From Citrus sinensis (taxonomy: Eukaryota; Streptophyta; Magnoliopsida; Sapindales; Rutaceae), in NCBI RefSeq assembly GCF_022201045.2, contig NC_068556.1, positions 23,727,501 to 23,791,500 of the forward strand: a DNA stretch of 64,000 nt. The letters are read 5' to 3'. Every line of letters begins with the position of its first letter. Position 1 is the stretch's first letter. Made by a program: the position numbers and the translations under genes. The notes beneath the pieces are model-generated. The model searched no databases. It saw only the letters and a list, made by a program, of their open reading frames with translations, and was not told where the DNA came from. Shown one piece after another: positions 12,906-25,799 of this stretch.

Positions 12906-14186
12906 TTACACTAAATTTGAGCGTTTGCTAAAGGAGGCAAATGATGATGCCCAAGTGCTCTGCTGTTGCTCCTCAAGTTGATTTTCTCTGCGCACAGGAT
13001 TCTCTCTAGCCATGGTTGTGATGATGCTAAGCCGCGGCGACTGCGGCGGAGATGCATAAAGGGCAGAGGCCTCAAGCACCTCTCGCCTCACGTGTTCTTG
13101 TTCTTGGGAAATTCTTTGTGCACGTAATGCTGTTAAGTATAAACCAGCAGCAAGGAATACAGCGAGTAATGCGAAGACTCCAGCAGCTGAGAACAAGCCT
13201 TGTTTGATTACGAGACAATTTGGTCTTGGCCTGGACCAGTTCTTTAGATGCCCCGATTCCACACTTAGCCCTATTAACAGCAGAATCTCCCCAACAGCAA
13301 AACAAATCCTGGAAGAAACCGGAACTGTATTAGAGCCCGGGATTAAGAAGTCGTAGCTTTTAATCTACAATTGCTGTGAATTCGCTTATCAAACAATATA
13401 ACCGCTGTACTTTTAAAGTAAAGCTGAAACACAATGCCAACAAAGGGCTTCTTAGGCTTGCTTCAAAGCTTTGGCTTTCTTTGTTCTCAGACAAATGAGA
13501 AAAGCAAAGATTCCTACAAAACTTATGCCTGCCATTTTCTTTTGTGAGAAGAGTAACGCTTTGCAAATCTTGAATCAATGTTTTTGGTCACAAATGCTAC
13601 TAGAAATGCAATAATAATACGCAAATGATTTGATATAATTCTTCCAACTTGCTGCAATATTAAAGCAAAATATTATAAAATGAGATAGTAAATATCTTAC
13701 CAAGTGGTAACAAAGAAAAAGCCCGCTTGCCATGTTAAGGACTTGACAGGAAGATAGTTAGGATCCCAAGAGACCAAAGCCGGAGGTGGTGATTTGCTAA
13801 TTGCTATCAGCATGTACATATGTTCAATTACCATGGCAACTGCCAATCCAACAAATGCAGTAGCAGCACATAACAATGGCAGCTTGCCGCTACCACTGTA
13901 TACACATTGATTTTCCTCTCCTTTCTTATGAGTGCTCTCCCATGTCATCTGCAAGGTTTTATGACATGAAAAAAGCTTGTAATTTCAATTATGGTTTTTC
14001 ATATTAACAAGAAAAAGAAAAAGGTACCTGGGAACGAGTGGCTTCAGCAATGAGACAGAGGATGAAGCAACATAAGCCACAGAGAATGGTCGAGACTATT
14101 AGAACAACTCCAGTTTTGCTACCGAATTCTGTGCCTTGGGGACTTGGAGCAAGATCAGCATGTGTAATTGCTGTTCGTTTCGGCAT
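12906..14186 (-). CDS. DUF1218 four-helix membrane protein (MODIFYING WALL LIGNIN/VCC-like)
   Basis: Three exons (14028-14186, 13701-13948, 12906-13308) close in frame to 269 aa. The protein has four hydrophobic spans: near residues 25-47 (VVLIVSTILCGLCCFILCLI), 75-95 (LLCAATAFVGLAVAMVIEHM), 125-150 across the second splice site (FFFVTTW, then ICFAVGEILLLIGL), and about 170-195 (GLFSAAGVFALLAVFLAAGL). A polar, glutamine-rich tail follows. Four spans with conserved cysteines fit DUF1218 (PF06749), a land-plant family that includes MWL1/2 (lignin content) and VCC (vein patterning). The family is endomembrane or plasma-membrane located; molecular activity is unknown. The N-terminus starts MPKRTAITHADLAPSP with no separate signal peptide, so the first span probably acts as anchor. 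Confidence 0.85.
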
Positions 14187-14189
14187 TTT

Positions 14190-16570
14190 TGGAGTCGAAA
14201 GAAGCTAGAATTCATGCAGGCTTAAGAAGGTGGTGACAATAAGGGTTTAAGTTTTTTAAAGCATTGAAACGAAGGGGAAAAAAGAATTGCGGCATTGCTT
14301 GGAGCAAAGGTTGCTTAAAGGGCAAAGATTCCCAGGTTCTGGGCTTTACTCTTAAGTATTCACACAGGCATATCTGTTCTCAAAATTTTGCTTAAAGCTA
14401 TTCTGCGCATGAAGCTGATAAGCTTCGGTACAATTTAGTTCCCTTTTGTCCTTCTTTTGTTAAAAGCACATTTTGGCCGACCAATTAATCAAATCACTTG
14501 TGGCAATAAAGTCCCAAAGCACTCAAATATTTTGATATCACCTCATCGATCTCATTATTAAGGGATTAATCAAATACTACTTACCCAGTTGTCCCGATAT
14601 CTTGTGAAGTTCACTGCTAAATGAGGCGCCGAAGACTATTGCTTGTTCTTAAATCCTTTAGTGAAATATCAAACAAGGCTATCACTGCTATCACTTTGCA
14701 TATCTTCACAAGAAATTTGGAGGCTTTGTGCCTAATCCATATGTGTGGCCCCTTTATCTCCCACGTAGTCATTGACCAATGCCAATAAGCAAGCTCACTT
14801 TACTTGCATGTTGGCTTCTAGGCGAAAGCTATGGAAGGACGGAATTAAGCTCAATACAAATGAATAAATTTTAGTACGCTATTTGAACATGATAAAGGGA
14901 GCATGAGAATGAGATGGACGGTTAGTAATATTTGTTAACCTTTAAATGGGCATCTTTTTAACTTCAAATATCGGAAATGCAAGGCATAAAAACTCCACAG
15001 CCCTAAAAGTGCATTTGTTGGAGGGTCAGATCTAAAAGAGAAAAAAAGTGGCTGTTATGTTAGTAAAGAACAAATGAGAGAATTGACAGATGGGGGAATG
15101 TTGATTAATAAATTATAACATATATGGAGAAGAATCCAGTGGCTCTGAATGCACTGCATCAAATATGTGAACACAGATTAGGATTCTTCAGCAAAAGTAA
15201 TGATTCCATCAAACAGCAAAACAAGCCAAGGAAAGATGTTGGGATCCGCCGATCCAGGTGATGTGGCTTTTATCAAAAGTTATAACGATATAAAATCACT
15301 AACTGACAAGTATAAGAGAAAGAAGCATCACCACCCCTTCTATATTCCATTTCTCGAACTTACATTGATATTTCTGATGAAATTCAGTTCAAAGGGCTAC
15401 CTTTTTGGTGCTATAGAAGATGCTTATGTATCAAAGAATCCACAAAAGATGGTGCCATTGACATCAATCTTATCACTTTATGCCCTCTCCTGTTTGACCG
15501 ATGTATATATTTGGCACAATGCAGTGCAACCGTATAACTGGGATAATATAATGATCCTCTCTTCTGAGATATTCTTTCAGTTTCTGATATGCTCAGCAAA
15601 TTCTTTTCAAAATTTCTAACCATTAACATATATCACAAAGGTCGTCTCCTAAGTGATCAATGATCTTCATACTGTCTTCGAATCAAGGAATATTAGAAAG
15701 ATATTTGCTTTTTTTGTATTTTTGGTTTCTTAACACATAAGACAGTAAAAACTTATTCCATAGGCAAGAACCGTTTGCAGATTCTTTTTCAACCCACAAG
15801 TATGGCTTGTTCATGTCACCAAATTGCAGCTTCCCATAGCTGCAAAAAAAATACCAAGTACTCTATAAATTTAACATTAAACCGTACCTTACTAACCAAT
15901 CAACATTGGCTTCTTATTCCTGTAGCTCCCTTGTGCATCTCAGAAAAATGGCTTCTGAAAAGGCCAATGCAAGGGATCCGGAGGTTAGTACCAAAAGTAA
16001 CCAAGCAACTCAACCCACAACTAGCAACCCTAATTTTGGAAAAGCATTGGTACGGAGAGCACTTTATAGGTCACACAATCATCGAGGCCATGGCAGAAAA
16101 GCCACAAATACTGGTGCCAGATTGTTGCCGAGCAGGTTGAGCAAGGTTTCTTTGGCTGAAGATTCATCTGACCAAGGAATAGCTTTAGAATTATCCAGTG
16201 TGTAATATCTTTTGTCGCATAATCATCGATTTGCAAAGTATTAGATCTTACAGTTCAGTGGTATAGAAAGTGTAATAAGATGCAGAGAGCTAGATAATAT
16301 ACAAAGTTGTCTGTCATTAAGTGTTACTATAAAATAGAGAGCACAAAATATCAATTGCATTCTCTATTTGTTCAAATCAGTCCCTATATCTTGAATGCTT
16401 GCTAAGCCTGGATTAAAAACCTTCTACAGATAACTAGTCTAGATGAGATCTTTGCTATAACAAGGACTAAAATGAAAACTTGTATGAGAGAATTTCAGAG
16501 CACTAAAAAATGCACCAATCACTGACAAACTTCGACATTAGTGCTTTGTACATAAACAGATTTCCCAGTA
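14190..16570. other. Region without a recognised gene; two unexplained plus-strand frames
   Basis: The 5' flank of the DUF1218 gene gives way to sequence with two fairly long plus-strand open frames, 15200-15619 (139 codons) and 15906-16205 (99 codons). The second would encode a basic, serine- and asparagine-rich peptide starting MASYSCSSLVHLRK. I recognise neither. Neither has a domain, a signal peptide or a clear splice partner, and the second lies where the 3' UTR of the minus-strand FRS gene may end. They are more likely chance frames, antisense RNA or remnants than genes. Confidence 0.35.
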
Positions 16571-16577
16571 TCTTATT

Positions 16578-19255
16578 CTACAAATATCCTAGTAATTCTG
16601 CATTCAAAGTATCACTTCCCATTATCGGGCAACTAGATGCATCATGTCCAAAATGCCTACAACAAGGCTCAGAACAATGCCTTCGCTTTCTGGAAACATC
16701 AACTCCATCTCTTGGCCTTCTCTCTTTGAGCTTTCCAAGAGTAAAAGATTCGTGAGAATTTCCTACTGTAATGCTCTGAACAATCCCATCAGTATCTTCA
16801 ACCTCAGGTAGAATCAACGAGTGAGATGGACAAGCATAGGCAATGTCATCCATACCATGTATTGGCCTGGGAAGGTCTTTTACATGATTTAAAACCATGG
16901 CAACCTGCTCACAAGCAACATCAAGGCGTTCCTCTGTTTCAAGTGATTCTGATACAAGAGCAGAAGCCATGGACTCTAATAACTGAATCTTCTCCGAACG
17001 ATCTCTAGTAGTAGTTCTTAGGGGGTTTGTGGAAGCTGAAGTAACATTACGCCAACGGATAGGTAGATATTGATCAGGAATCTGAAAACAATTGTCAGTT
17101 GAAAGGACGCGAAGAACATGCCTACAAAGAATGCCAGAAAACTCAAACTGATGGCAGCTACAGCTAATGTGTTCTTGACAAGGAATCCAAATGACTTTGC
17201 ACCCTCCATCCGTCTCAGTATGGTGTTTGACCTGGAAACAACCTTCATCTACTAGAAGAGATGCATACTGTGGAGCCATCAGGAGTTCCTCTTGAAGTTT
17301 ACCAAAGGCATAAGGAGTAAGAACGGTAGCAGCATGAGATTCAATTGGTGAACCTGTTTTGAGGCAGATTTTTTGCAGCTTCCGTTGCATCTTTTGCTTT
17401 GTTGCAGCACGATCATTAAATTCAACAATCTCTGCCACCTAAAAAAAGGTTGTTTAAACAAAATTGGCCTAAAAACTAGTTAAATAATCAAAAGAAAGAG
17501 AATTAAAGTTACATACTCGCTCCACAAAACGATCCAGTTGAGACTGTGCACTCAAAATCCGTTGGATGAAAGCATTAATTGCTTCTGACTGACAGGGACT
17601 CAACAATCCGGCAAAAAAGTAATGTCTCAAGAATGGCAATGCCCAAAAAGTCCGTAATGCATATAAGCTGGTAATGTGCTTATATTCACGGAGTCCATAT
17701 TTATTAACCATTTTGCTCCATTCTTCTTCAAAATCTTCTTCCAACTCTAGGTTATAGAGACGATAAAACTCAGCTTTCCAATCATCATAACTTGATCCAA
17801 GAAATGTAGGAAGAGAATCTGAAAGCTTTGCAAGAATGTGCCAAATGTAAACAGCATGTTTGGTTTCAGGCATTTCAACAGCAACAGCCTCCTTCAGCCA
17901 AATGTTTTGGTCAGTTAATAATGTTTGTGGAGCCTTGCCATTCATAAAGCCCAACAACGTCTGCATAACATTAAAATATAAGAAATATAAATTTAAAAAG
18001 TTGGCAATAAAAGATACAAAAAACCAAAATCTTAGTTGGCTAAGATAATGCAATGAGGTCAATCAGCACAAAAGTTTGTATCACCAGTGAAAAGGAAAAG
18101 CAGGAAGACTACAAATTCTAAACAGAAAAACGCATAATCTCCTTCTCAGGATTTTATCTTCATTCATGTAAAATGCAAAGTAGGGCATTGGTACCATCAA
18201 AATGGTGTTTCTCAGACCTATCAAGAATGCAAGCAATTGAAGCATAACAAGTGACAATATTAATACGGTTCCTTTAGAACCAATAAGCTCATTACCTTCA
18301 ATGACCAGGAAAAAGACTGCATATTTTCATCCCGCAGAAGTACACAACCGAAAAAGCAGGCCATTCCATGATTATCCAGCCCAACCCAAATGCCAAACAA
18401 CATATCATAAGAATCCAAACGGTGGGTAGTGTCAAAAACCAATGCATCTCCAAATGCCTCATACAATTGAACAGATGAAGCATACGACCAAGCAATATGC
18501 TCTAGCCTATTATGGCCATCCATTTTAAAGTCATACTGAAAGCTTGGATTTTTATCCTTCATTTTCTTGCACATTGCAATAAGATCAATAGCATCATAAT
18601 CACGATTGACATTTCTAAAAGACTGCAAGAGGTTTCTAACATCTATTTCAGTAAAAGGTAAACAGCCGAGCTTAACACCTTTTTCGAGCTCCATTAATCT
18701 TAACATTTGCCGAACAGACATTCCAGCTTTTGCAAACATGCATATCCGAGTTTTGTCATCTGGAGTAATGCTGCAGTAAGCAGGAAGTAACCGCACTTCA
18801 TTCAATTTCAAAAGTTCATGGTTGTGAACATTGCTAAAGCCTGTAACATGCCATTCGGGGACATCAAAATCCACACGCTTAACAATCCGCATATATGCTT
18901 GACAACCACAACGTGATGATTTCCGATTCCTTTGCATCTTCCCATCATCAGAAGGTTTCATCTGCGGGAACCCACCACGATGGCAAGTAAAATCCCTCCT
19001 TGTGACTCCTCGACCCACCCCATCCTTTCCTCGAGTACGATGCCTTCTAATTGAAAACCCACATTGCTTAGCAAAACTACAATAGAACTCATAAGCTGCA
19101 TCTTGAGACACAAACCGTTGTCCAATAAATGGAACAAGATTGACAGACGTTTGTTGGGACAATATCGTCTCCTCTGGATTTTCCTCTATGGTTCCAGTAT
19201 CATCTTGAGACAAATCTGTGCCATTTTCAGAAGCCATACTATTTCCTTCTGACAT
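16578..19255 (-). CDS. FAR1-RELATED SEQUENCE protein (FRS10/FRS11-like)
   Basis: This is a transposase-derived nuclear protein of the FHY3/FAR1 family. Three coding exons (18296-19255, 17517-17960, 16578-17438) close in frame to 754 aa. Domains in order: an acidic N-terminus; the FAR1 DNA-binding domain at about residues 55-150, with C91, C116/C118 and H144/H146 as likely metal ligands; the MULE-transposase core at about 250-345 (ALVFDTTHRLDSYDMLFG, then the exon junction, then TLLTDQNIWLKEAV); and a SWIM zinc finger C-X-C-X9-C-X-H at 561-575 (CSC...CRH). A C-terminal extension ends in a basic Cys/His segment (CSEPCCRHFGHDASSC). The start is the ATG at 19255; the frame runs further up but without a better ATG. 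A splice acceptor near 19304 and a donor near 19728 suggest a 5' UTR intron. FHY3 and FAR1 are light-signalling activators; the role of FRS10/11-type members is poorly known. The FRS10/11 assignment is from memory. Confidence 0.9.
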
Positions 19256-19309
19256 TATCTCCTCAGTACATGATTCTGATTTATAAACCACACTTCAAAT
19301 ATGAAGCCT

Positions 19310-22300
19310 GCAAGCATTAATTGATCATAAGCACTAAGCATTGTCACAGCATACTCAAACTTCACTAGCTTATACAACAAGACACCGCTTTCATTGATTG
19401 CAAATGCTACGATTATTTAAATAATTACTCATTAATCATACTCATTGACTTCTAAATTTCACTTCTTCATTCATAATTGGTAATTAAAAGTTATAATGTT
19501 AAACAGCATTTGGTCTTGAAAATTTTCAAATTCACCAATTCTTTCAATCATTAATTTTTTTTTTTAATTTACGAAAAAGCTTAAGTTGGAGCAAAAAGAA
19601 GCAAACCCACAAAGCACTTGCATCTGTTATTAATAAATAAGATAAAATTAATTCAAGCAACATATGGATCTAAGATTAAAAGAGAACAATTATATATTTT
19701 TAATAATATTTTAGAGTAAATACACGTACCAGATTACTTTTTTAACGGTAAATAACGAACCGGAAATTAAAGAGAGCAAAAACGGGAAAGTGGCGGTGAG
19801 GTTAGAGAGGGGAGCAAAGCGCATCCTGCGGAGAACGATTACTGTTTGCAGTGGGGAATAGCTATCGTGCGCTATGTGGGTGCTTGAGATTATCAAGCGC
19901 ATACACGGCGTGATTTTTAAGCCGTTCGATTAAAGGGCGCGGTTTGTGGGGTCCATTTGGGCCGGGATATGTGTGGATAAGTTGGGGCGAGCTTAAACCT
20001 TATCGTCGGAGGCGTACGTTAGAGGAAAGCCTGGAGTTTTAATTTATGGGCTAAATGGGCCATTGATATCTCTACTGCCCATTAATTTGGACTCGACGCT
20101 TTATTTTGTAAAGAACTAATTATTTAGTGTGGACATTTTCATTATTATTTTTATAGAGACATATTTTTAAATTATAAAATTTAAATGAATTAATTTTTAA
20201 CTCTTTTAAATTATACAAGTTTTATAATTTATTAAAAAATACGAATGGTAATGGAGTGGGAAGGCCTATCTCATTTCCCACCTCATTAAAAATTTCGCAT
20301 TCATTCCCCCACCATATCTCCTAATAAATTTAGTAGGATGGAGATGGTGAATCCACATGTGGAGAATGATTTTTTTAAGGCCGGGACTAGCTAGCTAAAT
20401 GAGGAGGGTCCCATTATATTTGTGGATTGAAAAAAATATAAAACATCTTGCACGCACTTCAAATGAATAGATTTTTTTGATTAAACAAATTAACACAAAA
20501 GGAGAAGATAACGCACTAGTACAAAAGAGTGATAGAAAATGTCTTTCTTACTCTATCGTCGGACGAATTAACATTCCCCACCTGCATGCATGTCCATGTC
20601 ACTGGTCTGTAACATCTGTTGTAGTCAGAAAGCAAGAAATAATGCCGTATTGTCTAGTGTTTTTGCATACTGGAATCCTCCATCAGTCATCGTAAGCTCG
20701 CAATTGAAGATTACATATACATGAAAAGCAACTCTATTAACCTTACAGTACGTAGAACCCAATTGATCTCTTTTAAAAAGCCTTTAGCTTTTGGAAGCTA
20801 GGGCACGCTGTATTCTAGATATATTTTTTGGTTTCAAAAGTAATTCAATGATTGGTACGTACATCTTTTGCATGATCTTCTCGGACACTTAGTTTAATGG
20901 TTTCTTTAGTGACGTTTAAAGTAATTAATAAACGGGCTTAAGATAAAAGAGTTCAGAGAGTCAAACAAGATCAGACTAATTGTGGGGCGGAGGCATGCAA
21001 TATTACACCACTTGGCTTGCTCTTCTCAGCTAATCTAGTCGCCGACAGTGGCTTCGAATCATCAAGCATCCACCTCGTTGGTTTTGGCACATGTCTTGTC
21101 AATTGTTGTGCCACAAAAATCTTACTCCTAGTACTACTAATTTAATTCCACGCCATTTGTTTTTTTGGCTTATTTAATTTCTTCTACTATCCTCATTATT
21201 TTCTGAGATAATTATACTTGATCAAACCAAAGAAGCATGCCTTGTGAGTATTTAGGTCATGCATATTCTTATGCATTTATACACAATGATAAACTTTTAG
21301 AATTATCATTTCTCGTCAACTAGAAAATCTTAGATGAAGTATATATTGCATGTCATTCTTGCATCCACTCATCAAATCAACAAATAATCTTGCTATAATG
21401 CATTGAATTAAAACTAACCAAAGTGATCTAATATAATTTATTGGACAATCCTATTAAAAACATCTCACCTACGTCTTACTCGCTATCGGCCATTATTATG
21501 AATGTTCATCTATCAGTCGAAATCAAGATAATAAACCATTAACCAAGAAAGTCATCCGTTTTTTTCAGCGCCCTAACTGACACGTAGTGCCGGCAACACA
21601 ACACTCATGGGATAAAGACACCAAGATGTTTATATGCGTTAGGAATTTTTAATCTCGCCCAAGATCTCACAAGTAAAAATAATCAATAAATAAAGGTCTA
21701 GCTATATAGGATTTGCTCTAATTTAAAGCATCTATTACAATCATTGGATGTAAAGTTGAAAGAGCCAATACTCATTTTAACTTTAAATCCAATGGCTAGA
21801 GTACTTCGAACATAATAAATTCTCAATAAATAATTACTAGAAAATATAAATGGTGAAAAAAATCAATCGTCAATCACACAACACTGAGATTTTACACTAA
21901 GGATGTTGAGTGGAAAATTATTACAATAACACCAGGTAGACCTACCATTTCTCATATTAGAAATTGAAGTGTTATGCAAATAAATGAATCCATCCTCTTT
22001 ATAATATTGATTATTTCTTGCACAAGTAGAATTGTGGAAGTTGTATTCTTCCTTTAATAAGTTAAGTGCCAGAGAGTAAATTGCTTATTTCTAAATAGGA
22101 ATCCTCTTTAAAAAAAATTATAGGAAATATACTAACAATTATAATACAAATCCTTATCGAAAAAAAGCCATATTTTCTAACAAAATGTTAATACCATAAT
22201 GGAGGGTTTTCTAAATTCTCAAGGATCAAGTTGTGGGATCATGGCCATGCCACCAATAGCTAAATGAACATTACATAAGCAAAAGGTATGGAATCCCAGC

Positions 22301-22954
22301 AAGCTCAAAAGTTGCCTAAATTTCTACAGTTTTATCGTCAATAATTAGTATTATCAATCATTACCCTGTATTTATGGAACCGCTCAATTTAGTTGAATCA
22401 CAGATTACTTTTTCTGTGGCCCACGTAATGAGTAGTGGTTTAAGCATTTTCAATGTTTAGATACTCAAATTACATCCTCAAAGAACATAATTTTTATCGT
22501 AGATAAGGTGATGTACCTCAATTGATGTGGTATGCATTATATTATTGGGTATGATAAATGTTTGGGATAATTTTAGAAGAATATTTTTATACTAATAAAT
22601 AAAGGACACATGGATAATTATAAGGATAAAATGAGCACAATTCTTAGAGGAATATAAAGATGTCATTTGGAAGAATTTACTATATTGGATGGACTTAAAA
22701 ATCAAGAGTTAAGATTGCACACATCAAGATATTTATGGGAAAGAAAAAAAAGTAGTACAAAAGGAGTATTCTTCTGGTTCTTCGTTAAATATGACACATA
22801 GTCTTAAAAGTAGCCTCTTGTTTTATTATTATTTTTTTAACAAAGTCTCTTGTTTTGATTTTAAAATGATATCTAGCTCTAATTTTTCCTTACCATTACC
22901 CTCCACTATACAAATGTCTTGACCACTCATATTTAGAAGGCTCTCGTCTCTCTC

Positions 22955-22992
<38 letters not shown>

Positions 22993-24150
22993 TATAGATC
23001 GACACCCACTTCTCTATTTTTGGAAGACCACCTTTTATTCTTCACCATCATCATCTTCTCTACCATATTATCACCATCCATATCTTTATGAACCATCTTC
23101 ATCTTTATTAACACTAAAGGTGATTATATAACTATCTAACTTGCGTTATTCATCTTGAAAAATCTAAAATCTCATGTAACCTCTTATTTCTATAGTAACT
23201 TGGTGACAACTTACTCCCGTTGATGTAGGTCAAAGGACGAACCATGTAAACATTGTGTATTTTTCTATATTTATGTCTTTTAACTCTATTTTTCAATTTA
23301 AGGTTAATATCATTTTTCAAGTATGAGCTTATCTAAGCTATCCCAATTATTCTAAGTATTCTGTGAAATCACTTAAACTACCCTCGAGTTCACCTAAGTA
23401 ATTCTTGAGCTCACATTAGTTCCAACTCCCAAAATTAACTCCTACATGCTCCACAAAGCTCTCCCTATTGTTTCCTCAACTATATCACTTGCCCCCAATA
23501 TCAGGAAAACACACTTAAACCAATGAGAACTACCAATTAATTTGAATTTAGATCCTATAAAAAATTTAGTGAAAATAAAAAATAAATAAATATACTAATT
23601 TATTTTTCGAGTGCAAGACATTATTAGTGGCTTATTGATAAATTAATTGCACAAGTATTGAGTCAAACATGCCATAATATATTTGGACAAACAAAAGGAG
23701 AAATTCAAGGCCATCCACAACTCCTCATCCTCTTTATTCTCTCATATGCACACAAGTTCCCTTTTTTATTTTTATTTTCACAATGTTTAATTATCAATTT
23801 AATAAACTAAAAAAAAGAAAAAAAAATAAAATAGTAGTGCCACCGCAATTATTAACCAAGATTATAACACAAGCCAGCTATTCATGAGTAATTTTCCTCT
23901 GATTTTCCAATTCACAATTTCAATCTCTCTGGCTGTCTCCTCATCACGTCTGCCCAAAATTTCTCCCTTTAAATTCCACATTAGCCTTAACAACACGAGC
24001 TCTTAATCTTGCATGCATATGCCTTCCATTTATTCACCCCCATATTCATAACCCTACTTAGCTCAATTCTTCCATCAATATCCCTTGTGCAACTTTTGTT
24101 TGGCAATCAATTAATTTTAATTTCTTTGCAAAATAAATTATCTTCAAGCA
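19310..24150. other. Long gene-free region between FRS and DUF3511 genes
   Basis: The first 500 bases probably carry the FRS 5' UTR intron and promoter. The rest holds no recognisable gene on either strand. Visible structure is limited to an imperfect hairpin near 21738-21800 (CATTGGATGTAAAGTTGAAA and its near-complement), a CT microsatellite at 22955-22990 and poly-A/T tracts. Confidence 0.5.
22955..22990. repeat. (CT)n microsatellite
   Basis: About 18 CT units in intergenic DNA, preceded by two shorter CT runs separated by CG. It is about 1.2 kb upstream of the DUF3511 gene and not obviously part of a transcript. Confidence 0.85.
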
Positions 24151-24156
24151 AAACAT

Positions 24157-24534
24157 ATGAGAGAGATGGAAGAATTTAAATCAGCTAACAGTGCATATGG
24201 GAGTGAATTATGGAAGCTTGAAAACAACAACAGGACGAACAATGCTCGTCATCGATCATCAGAGGATTTTAATCAAATGCGTCGACGTGCACCGGATTAT
24301 CCTCATCCTTCCAATAGAATATCATCATCAACGTTCAGTGCGTGGAATAATAATAACAAAAGGAATCATCAAATTCAACGTAAAACATCATGGATTAATG
24401 ATCCCGAAGTGAAGAGACAACGAAGGGTTGTGAAATACAAGGCTTATGCTGTCGAAGGCAAAATGAAGGCTTCAATAAGAAACAGCCTTCGATGGGTCAA
24501 GAACAAATATTATCAGCTCGTGCATGGCTATTAA
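24157..24534 (+). CDS. DUF3511 family protein
   Basis: A single-exon gene for 125 aa. The N-terminal two thirds is polar and asparagine-rich. The C-terminal 50 residues carry the DUF3511 (PF12023) signature: a basic KRQRRVVKYKAYAVEGKMK block followed by SIRNSLRWVKNKYYQLVHGY, which is where family members end. Typical family members are 90-130 aa and intronless, as here. The function of the family is unknown; the conserved tail is basic and amphipathic. A second in-frame ATG lies three codons downstream; the first is used because it is first in the transcript. The 3' flank has a TTTTA repeat at about 24672-24692. Confidence 0.9.
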   Translation: MREMEEFKSANSAYGSELWKLENNNRTNNARHRSSEDFNQMRRRAPDYPHPSNRISSSTFSAWNNNNKRNHQIQRKTSWINDPEVKRQRRVVKYKAYAVEGKMKASIRNSLRWVKNKYYQLVHGY

Positions 24535-24539
24535 TTAGA

Positions 24540-25790
24540 AAAAGAGAAGACCTTCAAATAAATAATTTTTTTTTTTTTTTTTGGGGGGGATGAAGTAAGT
24601 TGCTCTTGTGCTCTGAAGTCTAAATGTTTTCGATTGCTTTCTTCCTTCTGATTCTTGTACATTTCTGTCATTTTATTTTATTTTATTTTATTTTTCCTCT
24701 TTGCATTTGTTGTTCATATTTTACGTGGGGTAATGTGAGAACCAGAAGCCCTAGCGAAGATGCAGAACCTGTGGGATGATTCATGATTTTTCAATTAAGG
24801 GAGAAGGTGCTGATTATTTGTCAATTTTGTTTGTGTAATTATGGTCAAGCTCGTAATTGAATGGATTAGTTTGTAGGTTTTCAATTTTTTTTTTTAAAAA
24901 AATTAATCTCCCTCTTGTTTTTATTGTTAAAATTGATTCTAATATTTGTATTTGGATACATTTTCTATCAAATGCCATCATCCAACATGATCTCAGGTTG
25001 GTTAATTTATGTAATGTTCATTTAAATGCTCGTCTAACTTTGAAGTGAGACATAATTTGCTTTCATTTGGTTAGTGTTTTTAGTTTATTTAGAGATTTCA
25101 TCCAATATACCATCAAATTCTATATTTTGAGATTCACATGACCTATTTGGAAAAAGAAGAAATGAAGGAGCTGCTTAAATTATATTGATTATTACGACCT
25201 AAATTAGGAATTTACTTGTCTAAACTAAACGATTTTCTTATGTCTTTTTTTTTTTTTTTTGTGTTCCTCTAAACTATAAATAAACTAGATGATTAGTTTG
25301 TAAAAGAGGGGAAAGGATAAAATTCAGATCTCATTCAAATTGATCAACTTAATTATGGGTTATTAGTTGATGACGGGGACATAGTTAAAAGAATGAGACA
25401 ACTTGTGTCTTTTAATACCAAAAAAAAGAGGGACCCAGTTACATCATTGAGATAAACTATATCTTTATAAAAGAAAAAACCGTAACACAAGGACCTAAAC
25501 GATAAAATTTAAAATAATTATGGTTCAGATTCAAAACGTAATGGCACACGTGGCTGTCAGCAGAACGAGGGAGTCAGCCTTAACGTACACCCAGCTGTGA
25601 GTTTAAATAATCCGAACACTCCGTCAAAACAAATCATGTCACCATTCGGAATTTGAAATCTCTCCCTCTACCAAAAAGAGACGTTACAAACTTTATAATT
25701 TTTAATAACGATTATTTCCTCGAAATATTTTTTAAAAACAGTTTTATTATTTTTTTAAAAAGAAAATATATATGTATGTGTCTGCATTTG
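24540..25790. other. 3' flank of DUF3511 gene and promoter region of the TRM-like gene
   Basis: No gene seen. The last part (about 25500-25800) is the probable promoter of the TRM-like gene, ending in CT-rich leader sequence (ACTCTCTCTCTCCCCAG). Confidence 0.4.
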
Positions 25791-25799
25791 CCTCTCCCA

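Noticed and set aside
21738-21800. Imperfect hairpin that might be a microRNA precursor or small MITE
   Set aside because: The arms are short with several mismatches, and no target duplication or miRNA-like star pairing can be shown by eye.
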